A DNA stretch of 64,000 nucleotides from Kribbella solani (lineage in GTDB: Bacteria; Actinomycetota; Actinomycetes; Propionibacteriales; Kribbellaceae), in NCBI RefSeq assembly GCF_014205295.1, contig NZ_JACHNF010000001.1, positions 1,860,001 to 1,924,000 on the forward strand, written 5' to 3'. Numbering within the stretch: position 1 is the first letter of the stretch; each line of letters opens with the position of its first letter. Under the pieces are notes generated by a model, which had not been told where the DNA came from, ran no database searches, and saw only the letters and a list, made by a program, of their open reading frames with translations. Shown piece by piece: positions 36,969 through 46,330 of this stretch. A program made the position numbers and the translations under genes.

Positions 36969-38663
36969 TCACCCGAAGCTGAAGGTGTACGCCGAGATGC
37001 CGGCCGAATAGGTGAGCGTGATCGTCCCGCGCTCGACTGTAGGATTGTCAACAATCTGATAGGCATTCGGTGTGCCGGTGACGACAATCCGACGATCGGC
37101 CTGACCTGGCGCGGAGATCGTCACCGTGCCGTGCCCGGACAGCACGTGGTACACCTTGGCCGCCCGGTAGTTCAGCCGCGTCTGCGATCCGGAAGTCGCC
37201 GTCACGTTCTGCGTGCCGACAATCCAACGACCACCGAGGCTGTACGTGTCGTCCGGCTGGTAGGCGTTCAGGCTGAACGCGGTCGGTGTCTTCCGTGGCG
37301 CCAGTGACCCGGTGCCCTTGAAGTTCTGCGAGCGCGAGTAGCCCAAGTACGTCTCCGGCGTCAGGTCCTTGCCAGCAGCAACCGCCTGCACAGCCACCGG
37401 CGCCGGCAGCCGGACGCCCGGATTCGCGGCGGTCAGCAACTGCCGCAGCTGGTTCTCGGTCTGCCCGTACGACCCCTCACCGAACTTGATCGACCGAACC
37501 ACGCCGTTCGCGTCGATCAGGTACTTCGCCGGCCAGTACTGATTCCGGTACGCCGTCCAGGTGGCCAGATTGTTGTCCTGAGCAACCGGATAGCGAATGC
37601 CCGCGGACCGGATCGCGGCCGCGACGTTGCCGGCGTCCTTCTCGAACGCGAACTCCGGCGAGTGTACCCCGATGATCTCCAGGCCGGCCGCCCGGTACGC
37701 CTTGTCCCACGCGACCAGGTACGGCGTGGCGCGCTGGCAGTTGATACACGAGTACGCCCAGAAGTCGATCAGTACGACCTTCCCCCTGAGCCGTGACAGC
37801 TCGACCGGCTGTCCGTCGGGCGTGTTGAACCACTTCTGCGTGCCCTGGATCGCGGGCGCCGGACCGCACTCGGCCAGCTCCGCCGCGCCCGGCGTGCACT
37901 TCGACAGCTCGGTCGACGCGTCCCCGATCGCCGGTGCGAGCGCGCCCTGGACGGTCTTGTTCTCCGCGACCTTCTGCTCCAGCCCACTCGTGTACGAAGG
38001 CAGCGCGCGCTGCAGCACATCGGTCAGGTTGAACGCCAGCGCGACCGCCAACGCCAGCATCACCACACCGCCGGCAATACGGAAGCCACGCGCCCGGTCC
38101 CGGTACGCCTTCACCCGCTGCGAGATCCGCGACCCGGCCGACGCGAAGATCAGCAACGGCAAGGCAGCACCGATCGCGAACGAGACGGTCAGCACGACCG
38201 TACGCCAGCCGATGTGTCCGGTCGCGCCCGCGACGGTGATTGCCGCGAGCACCGGTCCGGCGCACGGAACGTACAGCGTGCCCAGACCGAGGCCGAGAAC
38301 GAACGCGCCGCCGTCCTGCCGGTTCAGCTTCGGCAACCGGTAGAACGGCCGCTCGATCAGGTGACCGAGCGCCGGGAAGATCAGCCCGAGGCCGACCAGC
38401 CCGAGCACGGTCAGGCCGATCCAGCGCAGGAAGCTGTCCGGCAGGCCGAGCGCGGACAGGATCACCGAGCCGGTCAGCGTGAAGACACTGAAGCTCACCA
38501 CGATGCCCGCGATGATCTTCACCGGCCGAACATCCCGCCGCTTCCCGACCGGGACCGCACCGCCAGTACCGGCGAAGAAGATGATCGGCAGCATCGGCAG
38601 GACGCACGGTGAGACACCGGTGATCAGGCCACCGATCAGTCCGATCAGAGCGAGCGTGGTCAT
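36969..38663 (-). CDS. dipZ: DipZ-type CcdA/thioredoxin fusion
   Basis: A 564-aa protein. Residues 1-215 are a CcdA/DsbD-like membrane domain, with its cysteines in [11 protein letters not shown] and [11 protein letters not shown]. An extracytoplasmic TlpA-like thioredoxin domain (about 270-420; [20 protein letters not shown] with CINC active site) follows, and then a beta-rich C-terminal domain (about 440-564). It carries reducing power across the membrane to extracytoplasmic proteins. GAGGTG lies about 5 nt before ATG 38663. It is divergent from a fasciclin lipoprotein, sigK and rskA, the same set that forms the mycobacterial SigK regulon. Confidence 0.95.
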   Translation of the reverse strand: MTTLALIGLIGGLITGVSPCVLPMLPIIFFAGTGGAVPVGKRRDVRPVKIIAGIVVSFSVFTLTGSVILSALGLPDSFLRWIGLTVLGLVGLGLIFPALGHLIERPFYRLPKLNRQDGGAFVLGLGLGTLYVPCAGPVLAAITVAGATGHIGWRTVVLTVSFAIGAALPLLIFASAGSRISQRVKAYRDRARGFRIAGGVVMLALAVALAFNLTDVLQRALPSYTSGLEQKVAENKTVQGALAPAIGDASTELSKCTPGAAELAECGPAPAIQGTQKWFNTPDGQPVELSRLRGKVVLIDFWAYSCINCQRATPYLVAWDKAYRAAGLEIIGVHSPEFAFEKDAGNVAAAIRSAGIRYPVAQDNNLATWTAYRNQYWPAKYLIDANGVVRSIKFGEGSYGQTENQLRQLLTAANPGVRLPAPVAVQAVAAGKDLTPETYLGYSRSQNFKGTGSLAPRKTPTAFSLNAYQPDDTYSLGGRWIVGTQNVTATSGSQTRLNYRAAKVYHVLSGHGTVTISAPGQADRRIVVTGTPNAYQIVDNPTVERGTITLTYSAGISAYTFSFG

Positions 38664-38700
38664 GACGGCACCTCACGGTCTCGGGTACGGGATGCCAGTC

Positions 38701-38727
38701 CTTCGCCGCCGGACGCCAACCGGATGG
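38701..38727 (-). promoter_or_regulatory. SigK-like promoter of dipZ
   Basis: On the minus strand CCATCC (38727-38722) is followed after exactly 16 nt by CGAAG (38705-38701). As I recall, mycobacterial SigK promoters have CCATCC and CGAAT with similar spacing. The -10 element lies about 37 bp before the dipZ ATG. Confidence 0.7.
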
Positions 38728-38742
38728 GTCGAAAACTCATAC

Positions 38743-38769
38743 CCATCCGCGACCCGGACGGCACCGAAC
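38743..38769 (+). promoter_or_regulatory. SigK-like promoter of the fasciclin-sigK-rskA unit
   Basis: CCATCC (38743-38748) is followed after 16 nt by CGAAC (38765-38769). It mirrors the dipZ promoter; the two -35 boxes form an 8-bp perfect inverted repeat (38722-38729 with 38741-38748, 11 nt apart). Both would be read by SigK, giving autoregulation. Confidence 0.7.
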
Positions 38770-38819
38770 GACTCCTGACCGCCGCGTCAGCGGCACCCCC
38801 AGCCGAGAGAGAGATCGTC

Positions 38820-39497
38820 ATGTCCCGAAAGATCGTCCGGGCGGGCCTGTCCGCGACCACGCTGGCCCTGGTACTCGCGACCGCCGCCTGTGGAAGTGAC
38901 GACAACAAGGCCGGCAACACCTCGGCCTCAAGCTCAACCTCAGCTTCAACCCCGGCCGAGACCCCCGCGGAGACCCCGAGCGCCTCGACGGACCCGGCCG
39001 CCGCCGGCCTCGTCGGCCCGGGCTGCGCCGGGTACGCGAAGGCGAACCCCACCGGCGCCGGCTCGATCGACGGCATGGCCGCCGCGCCGCTGGCCACCGC
39101 CGCGTCCGGCAACCCGCTGCTGAAGACCCTGGTCGCGGCCGTGTCCGGAAAGCTCAACCCGAAGGTGAACCTGGTCCCGACCCTGAACGGCGGCGAGTTC
39201 ACCGTCTTCGCCCCGGTCGACACGGCGTTCGCGAAGATCCCCGCGGCGACGATCAACACGCTGAAGACCAATGACGCGATGCTGACCAAGATCCTCACGT
39301 ACCACGTCGTGGCCGGTCAGCTCGATCCGGCGGCCGTGCTCGGCAAGCACCCGACCGTGGAGAAGCAGGACGTCACGGTCACCGGCTCGGGCGACGCCCT
39401 GAAGGTGAACGGCGCGAACGTGATCTGCGGTGGGGTGAAGACGGCGAACGCTACCGTGTACCTCATCGACAGCGTACTGATGCCGCCGGCTGCCTGA
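38820..39497 (+). CDS. Fasciclin-domain lipoprotein (MPT83-like)
   Basis: A 225-aa secreted lipoprotein: lipobox LATAAC (Cys24), a Ser/Thr/Pro linker to about residue 60, and one fasciclin (FAS1) domain with [33 protein letters not shown] and the C-terminal [14 protein letters not shown]. It resembles mycobacterial MPT83/MPT70. ATG 38820 is the start of the signal peptide; the in-frame extension from 38724 runs through the promoter and is rejected. Function is probably adhesion or envelope interaction. It likely shares a transcript with sigK. Confidence 0.93.
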   Translation: MSRKIVRAGLSATTLALVLATAACGSDDNKAGNTSASSSTSASTPAETPAETPSASTDPAAAGLVGPGCAGYAKANPTGAGSIDGMAAAPLATAASGNPLLKTLVAAVSGKLNPKVNLVPTLNGGEFTVFAPVDTAFAKIPAATINTLKTNDAMLTKILTYHVVAGQLDPAAVLGKHPTVEKQDVTVTGSGDALKVNGANVICGGVKTANATVYLIDSVLMPPAA

Positions 39498-39531
39498 TCC
39501 CGTAGCAGCGATCCAGTAGCAGAGGAATCCA

Positions 39532-40125
39532 GTGCCCGATCCGATCGCGCTCCCCTGGCCCTCGCGGCAGGGGGTGGTGTCCGTCGGCGACCTGCTGGCC
39601 AGGACCGCCGCCGGTGACACCGCCGCGTTCAGCGCCCTGTACGACCGCGTCGCGCCCGCCGTGTTCGGCCTTGTCCGGCGGGTCCTGCGCAACCCGGCCC
39701 AGTCCGAGGAAGTCACCCAGGAAGTGATGCTGGACGTGTGGCGGACGGCGACGCGCTTCAACCCCGAGCGCGGTTCGGCGCACTCCTGGATCCTGACGAT
39801 CGCGCATCGCCGCGCGGTCGATCGGGTCCGCTCCGAGCAGGCATCGGCCGACCGTACCGAGTTGGCCGGTGCCCGCGCGGTCGACGTGGACTTCGACCAG
39901 GTGGCCGACACGGTCACGACTCGCCTCGACGTCGAGCAGGTGCGGCGGTGTCTGGGCAAACTCACCGAGCTGCAACGCGAATCCGTCACGCTGGCGTACT
40001 ACAACGGCTATACCTATCCCGAGATCGCCGAGCGGCTCGGGGCGAAACTGCCCACCATCAAGGCGAGAATGCGGGACGGCCTGATCCGGCTTCGCGACTG
40101 CCTCGACCCCGCGCAGGGAGGCTGA
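39532..40125 (+). CDS. sigK: SigK-type ECF sigma factor
   Basis: A 197-aa sigma factor with region 2 (DTAAFSALYDRVAPAVFGLV, EEVTQEVMLDVWRTATRF) and region 4 (ELQRESVTLAYYNGYTYPEI, LGAKLPTIKARMRDGLIRL). The sequence and the neighbouring rskA mark it as SigK. GTG 39532 follows AGAGGAATCCA. It lies 34 bp after the fasciclin gene and 4 bp before rskA. Confidence 0.93.
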   Translation: MPDPIALPWPSRQGVVSVGDLLARTAAGDTAAFSALYDRVAPAVFGLVRRVLRNPAQSEEVTQEVMLDVWRTATRFNPERGSAHSWILTIAHRRAVDRVRSEQASADRTELAGARAVDVDFDQVADTVTTRLDVEQVRRCLGKLTELQRESVTLAYYNGYTYPEIAERLGAKLPTIKARMRDGLIRLRDCLDPAQGG

Positions 40126-40129
40126 CGTC

Positions 40130-40846
40130 ATGACCGATCCCGACGTTCACACCTTGGCCGGGCCGTACGTCCTGGACGCGCTGCCGGCGCCCGAGCGGAC
40201 CCGGTTCGAGGCACATCTGAAGGACTGCGCGTTCTGCCGTACCGAGGTGGACGAGCTTCGCGAGGCCGCGGTGAAACTGGCGACCCAAGTGGCGGCTCCC
40301 CCGCCGCCGCACCTCAAGGCGAATGTGATGGCCGCGATCGACCAGGTCCGCCAGCTCCCACCGCAGGTCTGGGGTGAAGACGCGCCGGCCGAGCGACGGT
40401 ACTCCCGGCGGTCGGTGCTCGCACTGGCGGCGGCTGCCGTGGCAGCGGCGACCGCCGGTGGGGTCGCGATCGACCAGTACCGGCGGCGATCCGAGCAGAC
40501 CGAGGCGAACCAGCGGATCAGCGCGATCCTCGCCCAGCCGGACGCCCGTACGGTCCACGGCGCCGTCTCCGGTGGCGGCCAGGCGACGGTCGTCACCTCC
40601 GCGCGGGCCAACGCCGCCGTTGTCGTCCTGAAAGACCTCCCGAAGCTGCCCGCGCAACGTACGTGGCAACTGTGGATGATCGACACCTCCCAGCAAGCAC
40701 ATTCGATCGGCCTGGCCACCGGCGACGAGACCCAGGTGATCGACGGCAACGTCACCGGCAAGGCCACCTTCGGCCTGACGATCGAGCCGGCCGGCGGCTC
40801 CCCCAGCCCCACGCTGCCTGCCGCGGCCCTGATCCCGCTCACCTGA
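40130..40846 (+). CDS. rskA: Anti-sigma-K factor
   Basis: A 238-aa anti-sigma factor. The N-terminal zinc-binding region has the H-x3-C-x2-C motif HLKDCAFC near residues 29-36, one membrane helix lies near 105-120 (SVLALAAAAVAAATAGGVAI), and the extracytoplasmic RskA domain follows (TWQLWMIDTSQQAHSIGLAT). It holds SigK at the membrane until cleaved. Gene order sigK-rskA is the usual one. Confidence 0.93.
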   Translation: MTDPDVHTLAGPYVLDALPAPERTRFEAHLKDCAFCRTEVDELREAAVKLATQVAAPPPPHLKANVMAAIDQVRQLPPQVWGEDAPAERRYSRRSVLALAAAAVAAATAGGVAIDQYRRRSEQTEANQRISAILAQPDARTVHGAVSGGGQATVVTSARANAAVVVLKDLPKLPAQRTWQLWMIDTSQQAHSIGLATGDETQVIDGNVTGKATFGLTIEPAGGSPSPTLPAAALIPLT

Positions 40847-40909
40847 CCGGTCACGGAGCGTAGGTGAATGTTCGATTAACGGCCGGTGTCCATTGAACCC
40901 CGGTCAGGT
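40841..40909. promoter_or_regulatory. 10-bp inverted repeat and 11-bp-spaced direct repeats
   Basis: ACCTGACCGG (40841-40850) is the exact reverse complement of CCGGTCAGGT (40900-40909). Between them lie GGTGAAT (40863), GATTAAC (40874) and GGTGTCC (40885), three similar 7-mers at 11-bp steps, the spacing of OmpR-family binding sites. They precede the response regulator start by about 90 bp and could be its own operator. Confidence 0.4.
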
Positions 40910-40981
40910 CTTCCCTGCGCGGCCGGATCGTTCCAGAATGGCGATATCCGCTACACACGGTCATCCGCGGAGGGGGCGAAG

Positions 40982-41647
40982 ATGACCAAAATTCTGGTGA
41001 TCGACGACGAGCCGGATCTGATCCGGTTCGTCCGGCGGGCCCTGGAGGCCGGAGGCTACCAGGTGCTCAGTGCCACCGACGGGCTGACCGGGCTCCGGCT
41101 CGCGCTCGAGCAGCGGCCGGCGCTGATCGTGCTCGACCTGGTGATGCCCGGCATGCATGGCGAGGCGGTGCTGTCGGCGTTGCTGGCCCAGGACCCCGCG
41201 TACCGGCTGCTGATCCTGTCCGCCACTGCCGACGTCCAGCTCCGGATCAGCTGCCTGGAACAGGGCGCGGTCGACTTCCTGGCGAAGCCGTTCGCGATCC
41301 GTGAGCTGCTCGCGAGGGTCCGTGGCCGGCTCGGTGAGGACGCCGGTGGCCGGCCGAAGAACCGGCTCCGGGTCGGTGAGCTGGTGCTCGATCTGGAGGC
41401 CCGGCAGCTGGTCGTGGACGGCCGGCCGACGGTCCTGCCGAAGCGGGAGTTCCTGCTGCTGCGGCACCTGATGCGGAACCCGGACGTGGTCTGCTCCCGG
41501 CAGGAGCTGCTCTCCGAGGTCTGGGGGTACGACTTCGATCCGTCCACGAATGTCGTCGACGTCTGCGTCGGCCGGTTGCGCTCGAAGCTCCGGCCGGACC
41601 TGATCGTGACCGTGCGCAATGTCGGGTACCAGCTCCAGAGCGCCTGA
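40982..41647 (+). CDS. OmpR-family response regulator
   Basis: A 221-aa regulator. The receiver shows IDDEPD, the phospho-acceptor in IVLDLVMPG, and the Lys in FLAKPF. The C-terminal winged helix contains PKREFLLLRHLMRNPDVVCS, LLSEVWGYDF and VDVCVGRLRSKL. GGAGGGGG lies 8 nt before ATG 40982; a longer frame from 40886 is rejected. It overlaps the kinase gene by 29 bp. Confidence 0.94.
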   Translation: MTKILVIDDEPDLIRFVRRALEAGGYQVLSATDGLTGLRLALEQRPALIVLDLVMPGMHGEAVLSALLAQDPAYRLLILSATADVQLRISCLEQGAVDFLAKPFAIRELLARVRGRLGEDAGGRPKNRLRVGELVLDLEARQLVVDGRPTVLPKREFLLLRHLMRNPDVVCSRQELLSEVWGYDFDPSTNVVDVCVGRLRSKLRPDLIVTVRNVGYQLQSA

Positions 41648-42686
41648 ACTGCGCTCGCGGCGGCGGGCCGACCTGGCCATCGACCTGACGGTCGCGGTGG
41701 TCGTGATCGTCATGATCGGGCTGATGGTGGCGTTGCCGGGCCACGAGGCCGCGCCGTTCCATTTCATGTTCCTGGCGGTCGCGATCGCCTACGGGTACCG
41801 GATCTGGCCGGTGGTCCCGACCATCGCCGCGACGGTCACGATCACCGCGCTGAGCGGGTGGCTGATGATCTCGCAGGCCTCCGAGGGGCAGCTGCCGAAG
41901 GCCGAGCTGGCGGAGATTCCGTTGATGCCGCTGCTCCTGCTGGTGATGATCTGGCACGCGCGGCGCCGGGTGACGGCGGTCGAACAGCTGAAGGAGATGG
42001 CCGGCCGGCAGCTCGCCGCGGTCGATCGGGAACGCGAGTTCTTCCGGGACGCCTCGCACGCGATTCGTACGCCGGTGACCATCGCGCGCGGACATCTGGA
42101 GCTGGTCGCCGCCGGTTCGCTGGACGACGACGCACGGGAGGACGTGTCCGTCGCGATGATGCAGCTCGATCGGATGTCGGCGCTGTCCAACCGGCTGCTC
42201 GCGGTCGCGCGCCTCGACTCCGGCGGTGCCTTGTCCGCGCAGCCGACCGATCTGGCCGGACTGGTCCGCGAGCTCGGCACGAACTGGTCCGCGCGGGCCG
42301 ACCGGGTCTGGCAGGTCGAGTGCCGGCCGACCGGCGAGATCTTCGTCGATCCCGAGTGGATCGAGATGACCCTGGACGCGCTGGTCGAGAACGCCGTCAA
42401 TTTCACCCCGGAGGGCGGCGTGATCAGTCTGCGCTGCGGCCGGTCGGCCGAGCGCTGCATCGTCGAGGTCGCCGACACCGGGCCGGGGATCGCACCCGCG
42501 GATCTCCCCCAGGTGTTCGACCGGTTCTGGCACCGGATGCCGCCACACGGACCGATGGGGACCGGTCTGGGGTTGTCGATGGCGCGGTCCGCCGCGATCG
42601 CGCACGGTGGCACGCTGACCGCCCGGAACGGCCCGGGCGGCGCGGTCTTCGCCCTGGAGCTGCCCGCCCGGCTGACCGATCGATGA
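41619..42686 (+). CDS. Sensor histidine kinase (HisKA/HATPase)
   Basis: A 355-aa kinase with several N-terminal membrane helices (20-115) and no large extracytoplasmic domain. The phospho-His box is FRDASHAIRTPVTIARGHLE; the ATPase has LVENAVNFTPEGG, VADTGPGIAPADLPQVFDR and GTGLGLSMARS. The start is at ATG 41619, inside the end of the regulator gene. The signal is unknown; no target operon is evident besides possible self-control. Confidence 0.93.
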   Translation: MSGTSSRAPELRSRRRADLAIDLTVAVVVIVMIGLMVALPGHEAAPFHFMFLAVAIAYGYRIWPVVPTIAATVTITALSGWLMISQASEGQLPKAELAEIPLMPLLLLVMIWHARRRVTAVEQLKEMAGRQLAAVDREREFFRDASHAIRTPVTIARGHLELVAAGSLDDDAREDVSVAMMQLDRMSALSNRLLAVARLDSGGALSAQPTDLAGLVRELGTNWSARADRVWQVECRPTGEIFVDPEWIEMTLDALVENAVNFTPEGGVISLRCGRSAERCIVEVADTGPGIAPADLPQVFDRFWHRMPPHGPMGTGLGLSMARSAAIAHGGTLTARNGPGGAVFALELPARLTDR

Positions 42687-42946
42687 CAGCATCGTCATCT
42701 TTCTTGCCCGCCCGGGCCCGGGGCGCCACGCTGCAGAAGGGGAACATGCTGCGTACGTCGCACTTGCCCGGAAGCGCCCCACACGCCCCGGACCGCCGCG
42801 CCGGCCGCGGTCGGCGACACCCCCTCGTCGTGACCGCCGCCTGAAACGCGCGGACCCGGCGTACGCAGCCGTTCTCACCCGTTCGGCAGCGCCGGGTACG
42901 TCATTTGCCCGATGCGCTTCCGCCTGCCCGGAGCCACGCTGAAGGC

Positions 42947-44272
42947 ATGAAGCTCGCGTGGCGAGTCGGCGGCGTGGCCTTGATCTCCGGGGCCGTTCTG
43001 TCCTGCTCGCTCGCCGCCCGCGCGGCCACGACGACCTTGTACGTCGACCGCACGATGCCGAGCTGCTCCGACTCCGGACCAGGTACTTCGGGTACGCCGT
43101 ACTGCACGATCGTCAAAGGCGTCAGCAAACTGGCCGCCGGGATGACGTTGTACATCGGCGACGGGACGTACGCCGAGACGATCAAGCCCGCCGTGTCCGG
43201 GACCGCGGACGCCCCGGTCACGATCACCGCCTGGCCCGGCAAGCATCCGCTCCTGACCCCGGCCAGCTTCGGCGCGAACATCAGCTCCCGGGCGTACCTC
43301 ACGCTCTCCGGGATCGCCTTCAGTGGTACGAAGTACGACGGCGTGTACGTGACCGGCAGCCAGAACATCACCATCAGCGGCAACACGGTCACCGGCGCCG
43401 GACACCCGGTGGCCGGCCAGAACGCGTACGGGATCAGCATCCGCGGTACCAGCGCATCGGTTGTCAGCGGCAACGATGTGAACCACAACAACGGCACCGG
43501 CATTCTGCTCACCTCCGGCTCCACGGGCAACGTGGTGAGCGGCAATGCGGCCAGCTACAACGCCGACGGGTACCAGCGGAACGCCAACGGGATCAACGTG
43601 ATCAGCCCCGGCAACACGGTGATCCGCAACATCACCCACGACAACGAGGACTCCGGGATCCAGTTCTACCCCGGCGGCAACAACAATCTGGCGACGCTGA
43701 ACGTCACCTACGACAACGGCGACCACGGCATCGACGACTACAACGTCACTGGTGGCTTCCTGATCGGCAACACGGTCTACCGCAACTGCACGACCGGGAT
43801 CAACGTCGAGGGGACCTCCGGCAACTACACGGTGATGAACAACATCGCGGCCGACAACGCCGTCTACCCGGCGTACAACGGCATCGCCTGCAACCGCCGG
43901 GCCGGGAACATCGGGATCTGGGACTCCGCGCCCGCGTCGACGACCGTCGACCACAACCTGGTCTGGCTGACCAAGAGCGGCACGATGTACGCGTTCGCCA
44001 CGACGTACAAGACCCTGGCCGCGGTGCAGGCAGCCACCCACCAAGAGGCGCACGGTGTCCAGGCCGATCCTGCTTTCGCGAACGCGGCCGGGTGGGATCT
44101 GCGCCTGAGCGGGACGTCCGCGGCCATCGACCGGGGCAACTCGGGCGTCGCCGGTGAGCAGCCCACCGACCTCAACGGCAACCCGCGGGTCGACGATCCC
44201 GCGGTCAGCAATGCCTTCGCGGAGGGCCCGCGCCTGTACGACGATCTCGGAGCGTACGAGTACCAGCCGTGA
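42947..44272 (+). CDS. Secreted right-handed beta-helix protein
   Basis: A 441-aa secreted protein (signal peptide 1-27, ending LAARA). The start of the mature part, YVDRTMPSCSDSGPGTSGTP and ADGTYAE-like turns, is followed by many beta-helix rungs such as NITISGNTVTGAG, VVSGNAASYNADG and NTVIRNITHDNED. This fold is typical of carbohydrate-active or binding proteins. The same N-terminal module is found twice in the large protein at 50660. ATG 42947 starts the signal; ATG/GTG options further upstream are unlikely. It opens the exopolysaccharide region. Confidence 0.88.
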   Translation: MKLAWRVGGVALISGAVLSCSLAARAATTTLYVDRTMPSCSDSGPGTSGTPYCTIVKGVSKLAAGMTLYIGDGTYAETIKPAVSGTADAPVTITAWPGKHPLLTPASFGANISSRAYLTLSGIAFSGTKYDGVYVTGSQNITISGNTVTGAGHPVAGQNAYGISIRGTSASVVSGNDVNHNNGTGILLTSGSTGNVVSGNAASYNADGYQRNANGINVISPGNTVIRNITHDNEDSGIQFYPGGNNNLATLNVTYDNGDHGIDDYNVTGGFLIGNTVYRNCTTGINVEGTSGNYTVMNNIAADNAVYPAYNGIACNRRAGNIGIWDSAPASTTVDHNLVWLTKSGTMYAFATTYKTLAAVQAATHQEAHGVQADPAFANAAGWDLRLSGTSAAIDRGNSGVAGEQPTDLNGNPRVDDPAVSNAFAEGPRLYDDLGAYEYQP

Positions 44273-44349
44273 CAGATGACGTGAAGATGACCGAATCATG
44301 ACGTCTGCCCCGAAACCCTGCCTCTGCCACCGGCTCGCGGCCTCTACTG

Positions 44350-44366
44350 GTCCCCTGAGGGGGGAC
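44350..44366 (+). promoter_or_regulatory. Hairpin covering the G-rich ribosome site
   Basis: GTCCCC (44350-44355) can pair with GGGGAC (44361-44366), which overlaps the G-run that would serve as Shine-Dalgarno for ATG 44371. A related G-rich stretch (CTGAGGGGGGGCAC, 46404-46417) precedes the DegT gene at 46424. A translational control element is possible; 44273-44349 shows nothing else. Confidence 0.35.
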
Positions 44367-44370
44367 ATCG

Positions 44371-45006
44371 ATGAGTGCTGCGGAGGTACCTGCCACAACC
44401 GACGAGTTCGGCGGGACAGAACAACAATCGGGGCAGCTGGTGCGGTTGTGCCACGACTTGCGGCAGTACGTGGCCGCGGGGCTGCTGCTGTCGGAACCTG
44501 CTGCTGACGACGGGCCGGATCGGCTGGGATTGATCCATCAGCAGTTCGCCGCGATCGCCGAACTGCTCGAGGTCGAGCCCGGCCCCGCGCCGCGGATCGG
44601 CGGCGTCAACCTGACCCAGCTCGCGGGTGAGTGCGCGGAAGTGGTCCGGGTGACATACCGGGTTCCGGTCGTGTTCGAACGGACCGGCCGGGTCGTCGTC
44701 GCCGGTGACAAGGCGCTGCTGCGGCGCGCGATCGGGAACCTGCTCGACAATGCCTGCCGCGCGGCGGGCAGCTCGGGACACGTCCGGATCCGGGTCGCCG
44801 CGACCGACAGCGAGGCGTGGATCGAGGTGTCCGACGACGGGCCGGGGTTCGGCGCGGTCGTGTCCGGCACCGGGCACGGCCTGCGGGTCGTCGCCGCCGC
44901 GGCGCGGGCCTGCGACGGCCGGCTCGAGATCAGTACCGCATCGGCCACTGGTACGACGGTCCGGCTGCACGTGTCAGCCGGTTGCCGCGCGGTACGACCG
45001 GCATGA
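44371..45006 (+). CDS. Soluble histidine-kinase-like protein
   Basis: A 211-aa cytoplasmic protein without membrane helices. A probable phospho-His box is LCHDLRQYVAAGLLLS (about 27-42), and the ATPase domain shows LLRRAIGNLLDNACRAAGSS (N box), VSDDGPGFG and GTGHGLRVVA. It overlaps the next gene (ATGA). With two LuxR-type regulators downstream it forms a small phosphorelay, probably controlling the exopolysaccharide genes that follow. Confidence 0.85.
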   Translation: MSAAEVPATTDEFGGTEQQSGQLVRLCHDLRQYVAAGLLLSEPAADDGPDRLGLIHQQFAAIAELLEVEPGPAPRIGGVNLTQLAGECAEVVRVTYRVPVVFERTGRVVVAGDKALLRRAIGNLLDNACRAAGSSGHVRIRVAATDSEAWIEVSDDGPGFGAVVSGTGHGLRVVAAAARACDGRLEISTASATGTTVRLHVSAGCRAVRPA

Positions 45007-45620
45007 GGGTCGCGATCTGCGCCGAGCAATGGCTGTTCGCCTCGGTGCTCGCGGCGGCGTTCGACGGGCAGGGCCACGAGGTCGTCATCGCCACCGACGA
45101 TCCACGCCAGTTGCCCGGTATGGCCGGACGGCTCGACGTCGACGTCTGCGTACTGGACGCGCCGCCGGCCGCCGTCGAGTCCCTGTTCGGCCGTGGTTCC
45201 AGGCCCTTCGTCGTCCTGCTGGCCGACGCGCACGACGAAGCGGCCTGGGACGCGTACGACCGTGGGCTGGCCGACGGCATCGTGAGCAAAGCGTGCGACC
45301 TGCGCACTGTCTCCTGGGTCGTCCAATCCGTTGCACACGGCAACCGGATCGCGGAGGGCCGGCCAACCCAGGATCGGCGGCGCACCCAGGCAGCGGACCT
45401 GCTGACGACCAGGGAGCTGGAGGTACTGCGTCTGGTCGTCCGCGGTCTGTCCACCGAGGAGATGGCGAACGAACTCGGCGTCAGCAGACACACGGTACGG
45501 ACGCACGTGCAGCAGGTGCTGCGCAAGCTCGGGGTGCATGGCCGTGGCAAGATCGCCGGCGCGGCAGCCGCCGCCGGGCTCGGTGAGGTCCGGGATCTGC
45601 TCACCGGCGGGCACCCGTGA
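45003..45620 (+). CDS. LuxR-type regulator with degenerate receiver
   Basis: A 205-aa protein. The receiver-like part has a possible phospho-acceptor Asp (VCVLDAPP) and a Lys (GIVSKAC), but the acidic pair at the start is replaced by AEQ and the Thr/Ser by Ala (VVLLADAHD). The LuxR DNA-binding domain is intact: LTTRELEVLRLVVRGLSTEE and SRHTVRTHVQQVLRKLG. It overlaps both neighbours by 4 bp. It may work without phosphorylation. Confidence 0.88.
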   Translation: MRVAICAEQWLFASVLAAAFDGQGHEVVIATDDPRQLPGMAGRLDVDVCVLDAPPAAVESLFGRGSRPFVVLLADAHDEAAWDAYDRGLADGIVSKACDLRTVSWVVQSVAHGNRIAEGRPTQDRRRTQAADLLTTRELEVLRLVVRGLSTEEMANELGVSRHTVRTHVQQVLRKLGVHGRGKIAGAAAAAGLGEVRDLLTGGHP

Positions 45621-46330
45621 CCGAGCCCGACGGCGTCACCATTCTGCTGGTCGATGACCACCGGGTGTTCGCCGAAGCACTGGCCGCCTTGCTCGCCGCG
45701 GAGCCGGGGATCCGACGGGTCAGTACCGCCGCGACGCTCGGCGCCGCTCGTACGCTGATCGGCTCCGATCCGCCGGATCTCGTCCTGGTCGATCTCGCGC
45801 TCGCCGGCGAGTCCGGGTACGACCTGCTGACCGAGCTCGCCGCGACTCCGGACGCACCGGCGGCGATCGTGCTGTCCGGCAGCGCCGAACCACGGCTGAT
45901 CGTGCACGCGCTGGAAGCCGGCGCCCGCGGCTGGCTGACCAAGACCACGCGGCTGAGCGCTCTGGTCGCGGCGCTCTGGCAGGTCATGGACGGGCACCTG
46001 TACCTGGCGCCCGCGACGCTGCAGCCGGTACTAGGCCATCTGCTGAACGAACTGCACCATCAACGCGCCGCAGCCGGGTTCGTCGATCAGCTGACGCCGC
46101 GCGAGCTCGACGTACTGCGCTGCCTGGTGTCCGGGATGAACCGGGCCGAGGTCGCCGAGCATCTGTTCGTGTCCACGAACACCGTGCGGACGCACATCCA
46201 GAGCTTGCTGCGCCGCACCGAGCAGCACTCGGCGCTGGCACTGGTGGCCTACGCGCGGTCACACGGTGTGACCGGGATCGATCAGACCGAAGCGTCCGTA
46301 ATTGCGCCGGCCCCTGACTCATCCGCTTGA
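45617..46330 (+). CDS. LuxR-type response regulator
   Basis: A 237-aa regulator with an intact receiver (LVDDHRVF, phospho-acceptor in LVLVDLALAG, IVLSGSAEP, WLTKTTR) and a LuxR domain (LTPRELDVLRCLVSGMNRAE, TNTVRTHIQSLLRR). GTG 45617 overlaps the preceding stop. It is the probable partner of the soluble kinase. Confidence 0.92.
   Translation: MTEPDGVTILLVDDHRVFAEALAALLAAEPGIRRVSTAATLGAARTLIGSDPPDLVLVDLALAGESGYDLLTELAATPDAPAAIVLSGSAEPRLIVHALEAGARGWLTKTTRLSALVAALWQVMDGHLYLAPATLQPVLGHLLNELHHQRAAAGFVDQLTPRELDVLRCLVSGMNRAEVAEHLFVSTNTVRTHIQSLLRRTEQHSALALVAYARSHGVTGIDQTEASVIAPAPDSSA

Noticed and set aside
38724-38819. In-frame N-terminal extension of the fasciclin lipoprotein.
   Set aside because: It would run through the predicted promoter and remove the signal peptide from the N-terminus.
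42683-42844. 53-aa open frame overlapping the kinase stop (ATGA).
   Set aside because: Arg/Pro-rich composition, no ribosome site and no recognisable motif; more likely non-coding sequence.
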